Part shown: piece after piece, positions 43,910-52,119 of the stretch
Layout of the letters: each line of letters begins with the position of its first letter
Numbering within the stretch: position 1 is the first letter of the stretch
Made by a program: the position numbers and the translations under genes
Notes under the pieces: generated by a model
Databases searched by the model: none
Told to the model about the DNA's origin: nothing
Seen by the model: the letters and a program-made list of their open reading frames with translations, nothing else
Origin: Actinoallomurus sp963799975
GTDB lineage: Bacteria; Actinomycetota; Actinomycetes; Streptosporangiales; Streptosporangiaceae
NCBI GenBank assembly: GCA_963799975.1
Contig: CAWCZF010000006.1
Span: 4,154,001 to 4,218,000, forward strand
Direction: 5' to 3'
Length of the DNA stretch: 64,000 nt

Positions 43910-44590
43910 TCACGTCGGGCGGCGCGTCCGGCGGCGAGGTTTTGGGGTGGAGTGCTTATGCGGGGGCTTCTTACGGGTGGGTGGTTGTTGGGGGGTACGG
44001 CCACGGGAGCTGTTGGGGGTGCGGCCGCGGACGATGCCGATCAGTTCCTCCATGAGGTCGGTCGTCTCGGCCTCGAGCCAGGCCAGGCCGATTTGGGACT
44101 GAGGGGCGTCGGTCACAGTGCGGTAGGTGAGGTCTTTGCGGTGGTGAAGGCGGGCCAGAGACTGAGGAAGCAGTAGTACGCCAGTCCCCGACGCCACCAG
44201 CTCGATCGCGTCCGCCGTGCTCTCGGGACGGGTGAAGGCAGGCTGCCCGGGCCGGTCGACCCAGGCCAAGACCTCGTCGAGCGGCTCGAACACATGCTCG
44301 TCGGCGAGGTCGGCAAGCTCCACCTCATCGACTGCGGCCACCGCATGATCCTTCGGCACCACCACCACGGTCGTCTCCAGGTACAGCGGGATCACGTGGA
44401 GAGCTTCGCGGTCGACGGGCAGGCGAACGAACGCCGCGTCCACGCCGCCGTCCCGCAGCAGGAGGACGGCCTCGGCGGCGGGCATCTGGATCAGCCGAAG
44501 CGGCACCTGCACCCGCTCGGCCCATACCCGGGCCCATTTCCCGGGCGTCACTCCCGGCGCGTAGGCCAGCTGAAACTCACTCTTGGTCAC
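43910..44590 (-). CDS. LysR-type substrate-binding domain protein without DNA-binding domain
   Basis: The 226-residue protein begins directly with the effector domain of LysR regulators (FQLAYAPGVTPGKWARVWAE, then LLLRDGGVDAAFVRLPVD and VASGTGVLLLPQSLARLHH). It has no helix-turn-helix. It ends with a basic Pro/Arg/Lys tail (about 190-226). In actinomycetes this stand-alone domain is regularly found divergent from a DUF5997 gene, as here (55 bp gap). The ligand and role are unknown; DUF5997 may provide the other half of the function. Confidence 0.85.
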   Translation of the reverse strand: MTKSEFQLAYAPGVTPGKWARVWAERVQVPLRLIQMPAAEAVLLLRDGGVDAAFVRLPVDREALHVIPLYLETTVVVVPKDHAVAAVDEVELADLADEHVFEPLDEVLAWVDRPGQPAFTRPESTADAIELVASGTGVLLLPQSLARLHHRKDLTYRTVTDAPQSQIGLAWLEAETTDLMEELIGIVRGRTPNSSRGRTPQQPPTRKKPPHKHSTPKPRRRTRRPT

Positions 44591-44645
44591 CTTCTCAGCC
44601 TAATCGCGTCCAGATGACTCCCTTCTGCTGGCTACCCTTGAGATC

Positions 44646-45029
44646 ATGAGCACGTCCAAGGCGAAGGCCCCGCAGACCATGAAGCCCGCGACGGCGGCCA
44701 AGAAGCTGGGGATCCTGTTGTCGGCAGCGCCCGCCGAATTCCAAGAGGGCGTCGTCTCCCGGGACGAGCTGAACGCGCTCCAGGCCGACCCGCCCTCTTG
44801 GCTCGCCGACCTGCGCCGCGAGGGCCCCCACCCCCGCCAGGTCGTCGCCGCAAAGCTCCACGTCTCCATCTCGGGTCTGGCCCGCGCCGACATCACAGGC
44901 CCTCTGACCACCGCCGAGATCGAGACTTTGAAGGCCGAAAAACCCGACTGGCTAGAACGCGAGCAGACCATCCAAACCCGGGTCCGCGAAGATGAGCTCC
45001 GCCTCAAGCAGCAGCGCGCCAAGGCTTGA
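44646..45029 (+). CDS. DUF5997-family protein
   Basis: The 127-residue protein matches DUF5997: TMKPATAAKKLGILLSAAPA, then FQEGVVSRDELNALQADPP, VAAKLHVSISGLARADIT and a charged C-terminal helix. The middle looks like a helix-turn-helix. It lies divergent from the LysR-like effector domain gene, its usual companion; together they may act as a split regulator (inference). Confidence 0.88.
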   Translation: MSTSKAKAPQTMKPATAAKKLGILLSAAPAEFQEGVVSRDELNALQADPPSWLADLRREGPHPRQVVAAKLHVSISGLARADITGPLTTAEIETLKAEKPDWLEREQTIQTRVREDELRLKQQRAKA

Positions 45030-45224
45030 CTCACCGGAACGGTTGGCCTGTTCCGCGGTGTTGGTCCATTCCTGTCGACGGCCGGCGTTGCCGTCGGCGG
45101 GGTGAGGGACTAGGTAAGGGGCGCGGACCAGGGCGGTGAGCTGGCTCATCTCCATGCAGGGCGCTGGTGCTTTTAATCAGGAGTTCTTACTGGTCGGGCC
45201 GGAGGCGCCGGCCCAGCAGCCGCT

Positions 45225-45443
45225 GTGAACCGGGGACGGATCAGGAAAACTGCCGGCCTCGGCGATGTCCGCTTTCACGGCATCCGGCACACGTGCGTGT
45301 CGCTGCTGCTCGACCTCGGCGTCCCGTGGCACATCGTGAGAGACATCGTCGGCCACAGTGACATCGACGTCACGATCTACGCGCATGCCGCGCTCGATGA
45401 GAAAAGGAAGGCACTCAGGAAGCTGAGGGATGCCCTCGGCTGA
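45225..45443 (+). pseudogene. Tyrosine recombinase (integrase) C-terminal remnant
   Basis: The 72-codon frame keeps the end of a phage/ICE-type integrase: FHGIRHTCVSLLLDLG (the HxxR box), GHSDID (His/Trp position) and the nucleophile Tyr in TIYAHAALDEKRKAL. The N-terminal core-binding part and first catalytic Arg are missing. Its stop lies 60 bp from the first tRNA-Phe 3' repeat, the place an integrase gene would have next to its attachment site. Confidence 0.75.
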
Positions 45444-45455
45444 GGACGTTGCTGT

Positions 45456-45491
45456 CAAAAGACCCCGGGCGAATTCGCTTCGGGTCTTTTG
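45456..45491. terminator. Bidirectional hairpin beside att copy A
   Basis: CAAAAGACCC (45456-45465) pairs with GGGTCTTTTG (45482-45491). It has an A run before and a T run after, so it can work on both strands. It lies between the integrase remnant and the first tRNA-Phe 3' repeat, where a terminator for the tRNA would be in an integrated state. Confidence 0.65.
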
Positions 45492-45502
45492 GCTGCTCAT
45501 AC

Positions 45503-45548
45503 GCGGTGGGCAGGGGCGGGGTCGAACCGCCGACCTTCCGCTTTTCAG
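45503..45548 (-). repeat. tRNA-Phe 3' half repeat, copy A (att-like)
   Basis: A 46-bp sequence identical to 47178-47223 and to 48412-48457, which is the 3' half (anticodon loop to 3' end) of the intact tRNA-Phe gene. Such copies mark the far attachment site of elements that insert into a tRNA 3' end. It is the leftmost of three. Confidence 0.85.
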
Positions 45549-45733
45549 TGAGTATCCCTACTCCACGCCTTAGGCCGCCTGAGCAGGCGATACGACCGGA
45601 GACGCGGCGGCCGACGCAACTACACGGGCACATGATGGGCACACGCTCAACACAGGGCCTGCTGGCGATGGCCGGCTCGACGCGTCACTGCCTACCGTCG
45701 ACCGGTGTGTCCTCGATGTGGTAGGTCTACGGC

Positions 45734-46053
45734 ATGGGGAGCGGCACGACCTTCGCCGACGACCCGGACGGCGCGTTCGGGGCCGACCCGACGACCTACA
45801 TCGACGCGTCGGCACCCCCGTTCCTGCTGTTCCACGGGACCGAGGGTCACTTCGTCTCGCCGAGCCAGACCCAGATCCTGCACGACGTACTGCGCTCCGC
45901 CGGAGCGGACAGCACCCGCTACGTGCTTCAGGGCGCCGGCCACGGCGACGTCGTCCTCCTCGGCCACCGGGAGCGGGACTGCCGTGGTCGAGCCGGCAGA
46001 CGATGGGCTACCTGATCGCATTCCCCCGAGAGCACCTGCGGGAGCACGCCTAG
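45734..46053 (+). pseudogene. Alpha/beta hydrolase C-terminal remnant
   Basis: The frame from 45734 reads as the tail of an esterase: PPFLLFHGTEGHFVSPSQTQ (with the strand before the acid residue), SAGADSTRYVLQGAGHGDV (the catalytic His region). Homology then passes into the next frame (LPWSSRQTMGYLIAF) to the stop at 46053. The nucleophile half is missing and there is one frameshift near 45,960. It lies between att copies A and B. Confidence 0.6.
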
Positions 46054-46078
46054 ATCCGACCTGGCGGTCGCAAGCGAC

Positions 46079-46708
46079 CTAACGCAGTACGCGGAGTTCG
46101 GCGTCGTCCAGCCGACCCACCTTGTCGTACCTGTGCCCGGTGATCCGGACGAAGATCTCCACGGCCGGCTCGTACGAGCCGTGCTCGGCCTCGCGCACCG
46201 TCAGGCCGAGTTCGGCTGCGCGTGTGGTCGGCAGCCCGGATCCGTCGAAGCCGAGTTCGTCCCACTGTTCGCGCGGCGGGCCACTGAGCATCTCGAGGGA
46301 GTCCACCACGCCGGGTCCCTCGGTCAGCTCACCGGCCAGCTCGCCGAAGGGCGGTGGCGGGTCGCCGATGACGAACAGCTCTCCATCGGTGGCGATGACC
46401 TCCCAGGTGTAAGCGCCGTCGGTCCAGCAGGTGGTCCCGAACCCCATCGTGTGCTCCTCGATCGAGAGGGCCAGGAGCCACGTACCGGCGCTGAGCCGCG
46501 CGAGCCCGTCCTCGTCGAGGATCTTCCAGGTGCTGTCGACGGCAAAGGTCCAGCCATCGATCACCGGGCTGACGCACCAGCCGGGTGAACGACGCGTGAC
46601 GGCGACATCCAGCGTGGTCACCTCCTCGCTCACGACCCGTCCAAGGCGCGCGGCCACGTCCTCGGGTGCGAGGTCGTGGACGGCGACAAGTGAGTGACTG
46701 AGGCCCAC
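46079..46708 (-). CDS. Unknown protein between att repeats
   Basis: The 209-residue acidic protein begins at GTG 46708, with AAAGGA upstream. It starts with a helical part (AVHDLAPEDVAARLGRVVSE) and continues as a beta-rich fold with several Trp (SPGWCVSPVIDGWTFAVDS and TCWTDGAYTWEVIATDGE), then an acidic C-terminal part. No signal or membrane segment. No family is recognised. It lies in the element scar between tRNA-Phe repeats A and B, so it was probably brought in by transfer. Confidence 0.65.
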   Translation of the reverse strand: MGLSHSLVAVHDLAPEDVAARLGRVVSEEVTTLDVAVTRRSPGWCVSPVIDGWTFAVDSTWKILDEDGLARLSAGTWLLALSIEEHTMGFGTTCWTDGAYTWEVIATDGELFVIGDPPPPFGELAGELTEGPGVVDSLEMLSGPPREQWDELGFDGSGLPTTRAAELGLTVREAEHGSYEPAVEIFVRITGHRYDKVGRLDDAELRVLR

Positions 46709-47124
46709 GTGATGTCCTTTCGGCTGGCGGAGAACCGCTGAACAGTATCGCGTGCGGCGGTGCATTTCGGTCTCTCGTCTGCGTGATCTGCCGCGTGCGT
46801 ACCGGGACGTATGTGGCAGTTTGGAAGGTCGTCGCCGCTGTGGAGCGAGTCTCATGTCCGTCACACGTGCCCGGCCGGTCACGCCGTCGGATGAGGCGCT
46901 GACCAGCGTCGCCATCAGATACGCCGTCGCGCTCCCGGCTTGGCGGCACGGCCGCCTGCGCGGTAGCCGCGCCCCTGGCGGTCACCGATGTCCCCGTGAC
47001 GTTGTGGGTGGTCCTCCTGGTGCTCGCGGCCTGGACGGGCGTCTTCGCGTACGCAGTGCCGCGATCGCCGGGACCATTACCCGTGGTCCTGCCGGTGACG
47101 GCCGTACCAGCCGAATACAACGCG

Positions 47125-47165
47125 AACAGCGCCCGTACCTGTCTTCGCAGGTCGGGCGCTGTTTT
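47125..47165. terminator. Hairpin beside att copy B
   Basis: AACAGCGCCCGTACCTG (47125-47141) pairs with the segment 47148-47163 with one bulged base, loop TCTTCG, and is followed by TTT. It lies just before tRNA-Phe repeat B. Confidence 0.75.
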
Positions 47166-47177
47166 CGCTGAGTTTGG

Positions 47178-47223
47178 GCGGTGGGCAGGGGCGGGGTCGA
47201 ACCGCCGACCTTCCGCTTTTCAG
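47178..47223 (-). repeat. tRNA-Phe 3' half repeat, copy B (att-like)
   Basis: Exact 46-bp copy of the tRNA-Phe 3' half at 48412-48457. It separates the segment with the hydrolase remnant (A to B) from the segment with the toxin-antitoxin pair (B to C). Confidence 0.85.
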
Positions 47224-47326
47224 GAGTGACGACCGCCCTGATCACAGGGCTCGTGGCGATGCCGGAGGGTGGTCGACGTGCGCCCTCGTGAGTCTTTGGA
47301 AGAGGACGTTGTCGTCAGCGTTGTCG

Positions 47327-47683
47327 TCAACGGTCAGTGTCCTTCGGGTGCCGGGGGGACGCATAGACGATCCAGACTGTCCGGTCGTCACCATTGATCA
47401 CATAGCGCACACGGCCGCCACTGGTCACCTCGTATTCCCATTGTTCAAGATCGCGACCGTTGTGCCGGTGGGTCGCGAGATCTCCGCGGAGCCGGTGCTG
47501 TCGCTCGTGGTTGGATCGGGACCGCGGCTCGGTACGCAAGGTCTCCAGGCATCGGCGGGTGTTCGACAGGGCGAGGCGGCAGAGTTCATCCCAACCACGT
47601 ACCGCCTCACTGGTGCCGAACCTGACGTCCCACTCGTCGTCTGGTGGTGGGACGGTGACCCTGTCCCCACGCTTGGGGCTCAA
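47327..47683 (-). CDS. RelE-type toxin-like protein
   Basis: The 118-residue basic protein ends in a RelE/ParE-like fold segment (QWEYEVTSGGRVRYVINGDD, then TVWIVYASPRHPKDTD), the usual end of mRNA interferases of type II systems. The TTG start at 47683 overlaps the antitoxin stop by four bases, the usual order antitoxin then toxin. It lies between tRNA-Phe repeats B and C, as cargo of a small integrated element. Activity is not proven. Confidence 0.8.
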   Translation of the reverse strand: MSPKRGDRVTVPPPDDEWDVRFGTSEAVRGWDELCRLALSNTRRCLETLRTEPRSRSNHERQHRLRGDLATHRHNGRDLEQWEYEVTSGGRVRYVINGDDRTVWIVYASPRHPKDTDR

Positions 47684-48147
47684 GGCGTGACCTCGACTGG
47701 ACCGAAATCGCCGGAGGTCGGCCGGAGCGCCTCCTCGTACTGAGCGCTATCGGCTTTGATCCGTGCGGTGGCGCGCCAGCCCACGATCACTTCCTGAGCA
47801 TTCGTGTCGAGGTCGAGTTCGGCCGCGTCAGACAAGGCATCGACCAGATCGACGGTGAAGGCACGAACCTCCTCGACACCCAGGTGGCGGACCCAGGGGA
47901 AAACATCGGGCATGGCAAGCAGCAGCGATCGAGCGCTCGGATCGTGCTTCATCAGCGCCAGGAAGAGTCGCGACGCGGTCGTCAGCGTCTCGTCACGCTG
48001 CTCTTCGCGGTCGGCGGCCGTGAGGTAGAAATCGGGCGCGTCGCGATGGGTGACCCGTAGCCGGCCGAGACGCGAGGCGCGCTCAGCTACGGACTTAGGG
48101 TTGCGTGACAGGTCAGAGAAGGTCACTGCATCCGCTGCGCTGCTCAT
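47680..48147 (-). CDS. Phd/YefM-like antitoxin
   Basis: The 155-residue protein starts like Phd/prevent-host-death antitoxins (DAVTFSDLSRNPKSVAERAS, then RLGRLRVTHRDAPDFYLTAA), a DNA-binding N-terminal domain, followed by a longer C-terminal helical part than usual that should bind the toxin. The ATG lies about seven bases after a TATACT -10 box, so the mRNA is probably leaderless. A perfect palindrome covers the promoter (48161-48178). It should repress its own operon with the toxin. Confidence 0.82.
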   Translation of the reverse strand: MSSAADAVTFSDLSRNPKSVAERASRLGRLRVTHRDAPDFYLTAADREEQRDETLTTASRLFLALMKHDPSARSLLLAMPDVFPWVRHLGVEEVRAFTVDLVDALSDAAELDLDTNAQEVIVGWRATARIKADSAQYEEALRPTSGDFGPVEVTP

Positions 48148-48154
48148 GTGGTCC

Positions 48155-48178
48155 AGTATATTCAGATCATGTTCTGAA
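48155..48178 (-). promoter_or_regulatory. Promoter and operator of the toxin-antitoxin operon
   Basis: On the minus strand TATACT (48160-48155) is the -10 box, about seven bases before the antitoxin ATG. The palindrome TTCAGATCATGTTCTGAA (48161-48178; 6-bp arms) touches it upstream, a typical antitoxin operator position. Confidence 0.55.
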
Positions 48179-48363
48179 GTCTACGAGCCGAGGGCGAGCG
48201 TCCCGGTGCCGATGGCGTGGAACACCCGACGGCCTGCGTGCGCGAAGCGAGTGGCGCTTGTCGAACCTGGGACCCGTTGCAGGTCGGAGGGAAGGGCGAA
48301 GGCGACTATGCCTGATGGAAACGGCAACGGCGCACGGTCGGTCGCCGCGCGGTTGTCGTCATG

Positions 48364-48393
48364 AGAAAGCCCTGAGACACGAGGTCTCAGGAC
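48364..48393 (-). terminator. Terminator of the tRNA cluster
   Basis: GCCCTGAGAC (48369-48378) pairs with GTCTCAGGAC (48384-48393) with one mismatch. On the minus strand it is followed by TTTCTC. It is 19 bp past tRNA-Phe and should end the Glu-Asp-Phe transcript. Confidence 0.65.
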
Positions 48394-48411
48394 TGTTCCT
48401 GCAGGTCAGAG

Positions 48412-48457
48412 GCGGTGGGCAGGGGCGGGGTCGAACCGCCGACCTTCCGCTTTTCAG
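48412..48457 (-). repeat. tRNA-Phe 3' half, copy C (within intact tRNA)
   Basis: The 46-bp stretch from the 3' flank to the anticodon loop of the intact tRNA-Phe gene, repeated exactly at 45503-45548 and 47178-47223. It is the current integration target or junction. Confidence 0.85.
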
Positions 48458-48489
48458 GCGGACGCTCGTACCGACTGAGCTACCTGCCC
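48416..48489 (-). tRNA. tRNA-Phe (GAA)
   Basis: A full cloverleaf of 74 nt: acceptor GGGCAGG with CCTGCCC, D-arm GCTC/GAGC, anticodon stem TCCGC/GCGGA with loop CTGAAAA (anticodon GAA), T-arm GGCGG TTCGACC CCGCC, discriminator A. The CCA end is not encoded. It is the third of a Glu-Asp-Phe cluster on this strand. Confidence 0.97.
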
Positions 48490-48513
48490 GCGCGGCGCCT
48501 TGCGGCGCCTCAG

Positions 48514-48588
48514 CGGTCCTGACGGGATTTGAACCCGCGGCCTCCACCTTGACAGGGTGGCGAGCACTCCTAGCTGCTCCACAGGACC
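48514..48588 (-). tRNA. tRNA-Asp (GTC)
   Basis: A 75-nt cloverleaf: acceptor GGTCCTG pairing with the 3' strand CAGGACC, anticodon stem CCACC/GGTGG with loop CTGTCAA (anticodon GTC), T-loop GTTCAAATC, discriminator G. It lies between tRNA-Glu and tRNA-Phe. Confidence 0.95.
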
Positions 48589-48610
48589 TTGCTTACCCCG
48601 AAGGGTATCG

Positions 48611-48683
48611 TGCCCCCAACGGGATTCGAACCCGCGCTGCCGCCTTGAAAGGGCGGAGTCCTAGGCCGCTAGACGATGGGGAC
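48611..48683 (-). tRNA. tRNA-Glu (TTC)
   Basis: A 73-nt cloverleaf: acceptor GTCCCCA with TGGGGGC, anticodon stem CCGCC/GGCGG with loop CTTTCAA (anticodon TTC), T-loop GTTCGAATC, discriminator A. First gene of the tRNA cluster. Confidence 0.95.
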
Positions 48684-48772
48684 TCGACGGCGTGGCCGCC
48701 GTCTTACCCTTGCCGCCTTGCCGTCGGGGACTCCGCAAGCATAGGGGACAACAGCCCCAACCACCAAAGCGG

Positions 48773-50293
48773 TTACCCCGGCCGCCCGGCCTCGCTCGAA
48801 CTCGGGGTCACCGCCGGGGTCGGGGTCATGCTCGGCGGCGGGGCGATCGGGCGGTCGGGCTCGCGTTCCAGGGTCCGTTCGATCTGCGCCGATGTCAGTC
48901 CCAGGCCGCCGAGTTGGATGTCGTCCCAGCCCTGCAGACGGTGGCTGGCGCGGTTGAAATACAGGACCGACATCTCGATCGGTGTGGGCTGTTCGTGTTC
49001 CAGTCCCCTCATGCCGGCGCCGCCGGTCGAGCCCTGGACGAACAGCCGCGTGCCCGATGCCATCAGGCGGGTCGAGCGGCGGTGCAGGTGGCCGCCGAGT
49101 ACGAGGGGGGCCGCGCCGTCGAACGCCTGGCCCTCGGCCGGATCATGGACCAGCACGACGTCGGGCGCGTCGTGGGAGGCGGTCATCTGGGCGGCGGCGC
49201 CCTGGCCGATGGCGAGCATCTCCTGTGCGTCGACGTCGTCGCCTCGCGTCGTCTTGTCCGGGGTGAACCTCGGGTCGCCGATGCCGAAGATCCGCAGGCC
49301 CCCGACGTCCTTGACCTGGTTGTCCAGGACCACCGCGTTCTTCTGCCGTCGTACGGACCGTTCGGTGTCGGCCGAGTCGTGGTTGCCGCGGATGAAGACG
49401 TACGGGATCTTGAGCTTGGAAATGTCGTCCGCGAACTTCTCCTCCGCCGTCGAGCCGTGGTCGGTCAGGTCGCCGGTGTCGATCACCATCTGCACGTTGA
49501 ACTGCTTGGCCACCTGCCGGATCACGCTCCACGCCACCGGGTTGAGGTGGATGTCGGAGACGTGCAGCACGCGGATGGTGGTCGGGTCGGGCTCGTACGT
49601 CGGGAGGGTCGACGTCACGTCGTACAGGCGTGAGACGTTGCCGATGAGCTGTGCCAGTTGCGCCCGGTACGCGCCGAATCGCGAGACGATCGACTTCGCG
49701 TCGCCGACGACCTGGGGTGCGCCGGCGAGGATTCCGGTGAAGCGCGGCTCCGCGACCGACTGCGGGTTGAACGTGATCGCCGCCAGACCGCCGACGAGCA
49801 GCAGGCCGTTGAAGGCGGCGAGCGTCGACCACAGCATGCGCTTCCACGTGCGGAAGACCACGAGACCCGCCAGGGCCGCGCACGCCAGAGCGGCCAGTGT
49901 CGCTTTGGCGATCATGACGATGAAGCCGTGCCGGATGTCGCCGCCGACCGTCTGGGTGAGGTGGTCGACGGCGGCCGGATCTTCGATCAGCTTTCGCGCG
50001 GGTTCGGGGTGGATACGGGTGACCTGGGCGTCGATGCGTACGGGGCCGGCGTGGCTGTCCAGGCGGAGCGTGCCGAGGGGCGGGATGTCGATGACCGTGC
50101 CGCCGGACAGCGACGGGCGGAGGGAGAACGTCACGTCGGCCGGGCCGACGTTCGTGTGCGCGTTGCCCCCGTACAGCAGGCCCAGCCAGCCGGCCAGTAA
50201 TCCGACCGCGACGACGGCGCCGATGCGCGCGGGCAGGCGTACGCCCCGCAGCGCGGCGATCCGGAGGATTTCTGACTTCGCTCGGGTCAACAC
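48773..50293 (-). CDS. Membrane-anchored metallophosphoesterase
   Basis: The ~506-residue protein has two or three membrane helices in its first 200 residues (for example VGLLAGWLGLLYGG and ALACAALAGLVVF) and a calcineurin-like phosphoesterase domain in the second half. The metal ligands are seen as VSDIHLN, DTGDLTDHG, IRGNHDS, VLVHDP and GGHLHRR. It should hydrolyse a phosphoester with two metals. The GTG at 50293 is chosen because earlier codons lie inside the divergent metalloprotease gene. The Pro/Ser/Thr-rich tail is disordered. Confidence 0.88.
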   Translation of the reverse strand: MLTRAKSEILRIAALRGVRLPARIGAVVAVGLLAGWLGLLYGGNAHTNVGPADVTFSLRPSLSGGTVIDIPPLGTLRLDSHAGPVRIDAQVTRIHPEPARKLIEDPAAVDHLTQTVGGDIRHGFIVMIAKATLAALACAALAGLVVFRTWKRMLWSTLAAFNGLLLVGGLAAITFNPQSVAEPRFTGILAGAPQVVGDAKSIVSRFGAYRAQLAQLIGNVSRLYDVTSTLPTYEPDPTTIRVLHVSDIHLNPVAWSVIRQVAKQFNVQMVIDTGDLTDHGSTAEEKFADDISKLKIPYVFIRGNHDSADTERSVRRQKNAVVLDNQVKDVGGLRIFGIGDPRFTPDKTTRGDDVDAQEMLAIGQGAAAQMTASHDAPDVVLVHDPAEGQAFDGAAPLVLGGHLHRRSTRLMASGTRLFVQGSTGGAGMRGLEHEQPTPIEMSVLYFNRASHRLQGWDDIQLGGLGLTSAQIERTLEREPDRPIAPPPSMTPTPAVTPSSSEAGRPG

Positions 50294-50339
50294 GTTGGTA
50301 CCTATGCTCGCTTCGGCCGCGTCCACGCACAATGAGACT

Positions 50340-50687
50340 GTGATCGAGATGAGTCGCGGGGAGTTCGAGGATCTGGTCGGCGAGGCGCTGGACACCATCC
50401 CGCCCCGGCTGACTCAGCTCATGAAGAACGTCGTCATCATCGTGGAGGATGACTCGCCCCCGCAGGCCGACACGCTACTCGGCCTGTACGAGGGCGTGCC
50501 GCTGACCGAACGCGGCGACACCTACGCCGGAATGCTGCCCGACCGAATAACGATCTTCCGGCGGCCCCTGCTCGCCATCTGCGACACCCGCGATGACCTG
50601 GTACGGGAAGTGCGCGTCACCGTCGTACACGAGATCGCCCACCACTTCGGCATCGACGACGAGCGGCTCCACGAACTCGGTTGGTGA
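50340..50687 (+). CDS. Minimal metalloprotease family protein (zincin)
   Basis: The 115-residue protein has the compact zincin layout of the small metallopeptidase family (formerly DUF1025). The N-terminal EMSRGEFEDLVGEALDTIP is followed by TIFRRPLLAI and the zinc motif VVHEIAHHFGID, with the third ligand Asp after the HExxH. It is divergent from the phosphoesterase gene; ATG 50349 is an alternative start. The natural substrate is unknown. Confidence 0.9.
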   Translation: MIEMSRGEFEDLVGEALDTIPPRLTQLMKNVVIIVEDDSPPQADTLLGLYEGVPLTERGDTYAGMLPDRITIFRRPLLAICDTRDDLVREVRVTVVHEIAHHFGIDDERLHELGW

Positions 50688-50807
50688 TCCGCTTCATACT
50701 CGATCGCACACAATGGGTCACCTAATCTTGACGCAGCGTGAGATACTCCTCTGAGACCACCCGGTCCCGCACCGCGACCGGGTCGCGGCTGTGGCAGGGG
50801 AGCGCGC

Positions 50808-52076
50808 GTGGGTGGACGACATCGACGGCCGTTGGACCGGCAGGCCACTTATGGCGAGGTTTTCGGTGTCCGCGAGTTCCGTTCGATCTGGCTGGCCCAG
50901 GTGCTGTCCTATGTCGGCGACCAGTTCGCCCAGGTCGCCCTCGCCGTTCTCGTCTACAACAACACGCACTCGCCGCTGAAGACCGCCGTCGCGTACGCCC
51001 TCACCTACCTTCCGCCGATCATGGGCGGGCCGGTCCTGTCCGTGCTGGCCGACCTGCTCCCCCGGCGCCGGGTCATGATCTTCTGCGATCTCGCGCGCGC
51101 CGGCGTTCTCGCGCTGATGGCGGTCGGCCGCATGCCGTTCGCGGCGCTGTGCGCGCTGGTCTTCCTCAGCGTGCTGCTGGGTACGCCGTTCACGGCGGCG
51201 CGCGCGGCCCTGCTGGCGGACGTGCTGACCGGCGACAGATACGTCGTCGGCTCCGCGATCAACAACATCACCTACCAGTTCACGCAGATGCTGGGCTTCC
51301 TCGCCGGGGGCGTCGTGATCATCGCGATCGGCACGCGTCAGGCCCTGGCCGCCGACGCGGTGACGTTCGCGCTGTCCGCGCTCATCGTGCTGACGGGTGT
51401 ACGGCGACGGCCGGCGCCGCAGCGTGAGAGCCGCGAGCGCGAGTCCATCTGGCAGATCTCGCGCCGCGGCGGGCGGCTGGTGCTCGGCGACCGTACGCTG
51501 CGGCCGCTCGTGTGCTTCGCGTGGCTGTGCGGGTTCTACGTGTTGCCGGAGGGGCTGGCTGCGCCGTACGCCCGCACGTTCGGCGACAGTCCGCTCATCG
51601 TCGGGCTGCTGATGTCCGCGATGCCGACGGGCATGGCCGTGGGTGCGTTCCTCTACAGCCGGTTCGTCCGGCCCGACAACCGGCTGCGGCTGATGGGCTG
51701 GATGGCGATGCTCGCCTGCGCGCCGCTCGTCGGCTCGGGCCTGCGGCCGCCGCTGTGGGCCGTGGTGGCGCTGTGGGCGCTGTCGGGGGTGGGCTGCGCC
51801 TACCAGGTGGCGGCCAACGCCGCCTTCGTGGCCGCCGTGCCGCCCTCAGGGCGGGGACAGGCGTTCGGGCTGGCCCAGTCGGGCATCCTGGCCAGCCAGG
51901 GGCTCGGCATCCTCGCGGGCGGCGCGCTCGCCCAGGTGCTCGGCCCCGAGCCGGTCGTCGCCCTGGCCGGCGTGGCGGGCCTGTCCGTGGCGACGATGCT
52001 CGCGATGTCGTGGACGCAGGTACGCACGGAGGTGATCGCCTCGACCCACGACCGCGCGATCAGCGCCGCCGCCTGA
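50808..52076 (+). CDS. MFS transporter (multidrug-efflux-like)
   Basis: The 422-residue protein has about 12 helices, a first-loop ADLLPRRRVM motif and an N-terminal EFRSIWLAQVLSYVGDQFAQ, typical of MFS exporters of the enterobactin/macrolide-efflux type. AGGGGAG precedes the GTG start. The substrate is unknown. A monocistronic gene. Confidence 0.92.
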   Translation: MGGRHRRPLDRQATYGEVFGVREFRSIWLAQVLSYVGDQFAQVALAVLVYNNTHSPLKTAVAYALTYLPPIMGGPVLSVLADLLPRRRVMIFCDLARAGVLALMAVGRMPFAALCALVFLSVLLGTPFTAARAALLADVLTGDRYVVGSAINNITYQFTQMLGFLAGGVVIIAIGTRQALAADAVTFALSALIVLTGVRRRPAPQRESRERESIWQISRRGGRLVLGDRTLRPLVCFAWLCGFYVLPEGLAAPYARTFGDSPLIVGLLMSAMPTGMAVGAFLYSRFVRPDNRLRLMGWMAMLACAPLVGSGLRPPLWAVVALWALSGVGCAYQVAANAAFVAAVPPSGRGQAFGLAQSGILASQGLGILAGGALAQVLGPEPVVALAGVAGLSVATMLAMSWTQVRTEVIASTHDRAISAAA

Positions 52077-52119
52077 GCGAGGGCGCCCGGCGAAGGACAC
52101 CCTCGCGCCCGCCGGCGGC

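Noticed and set aside
46996..47229. Small frame with one hydrophobic helix (MTLWVVLLVLAAWTGVFAYA)
   Set aside because: It runs through the terminator hairpin and into the tRNA-Phe repeat, so its second half is not a protein. A remnant is possible but cannot be supported.
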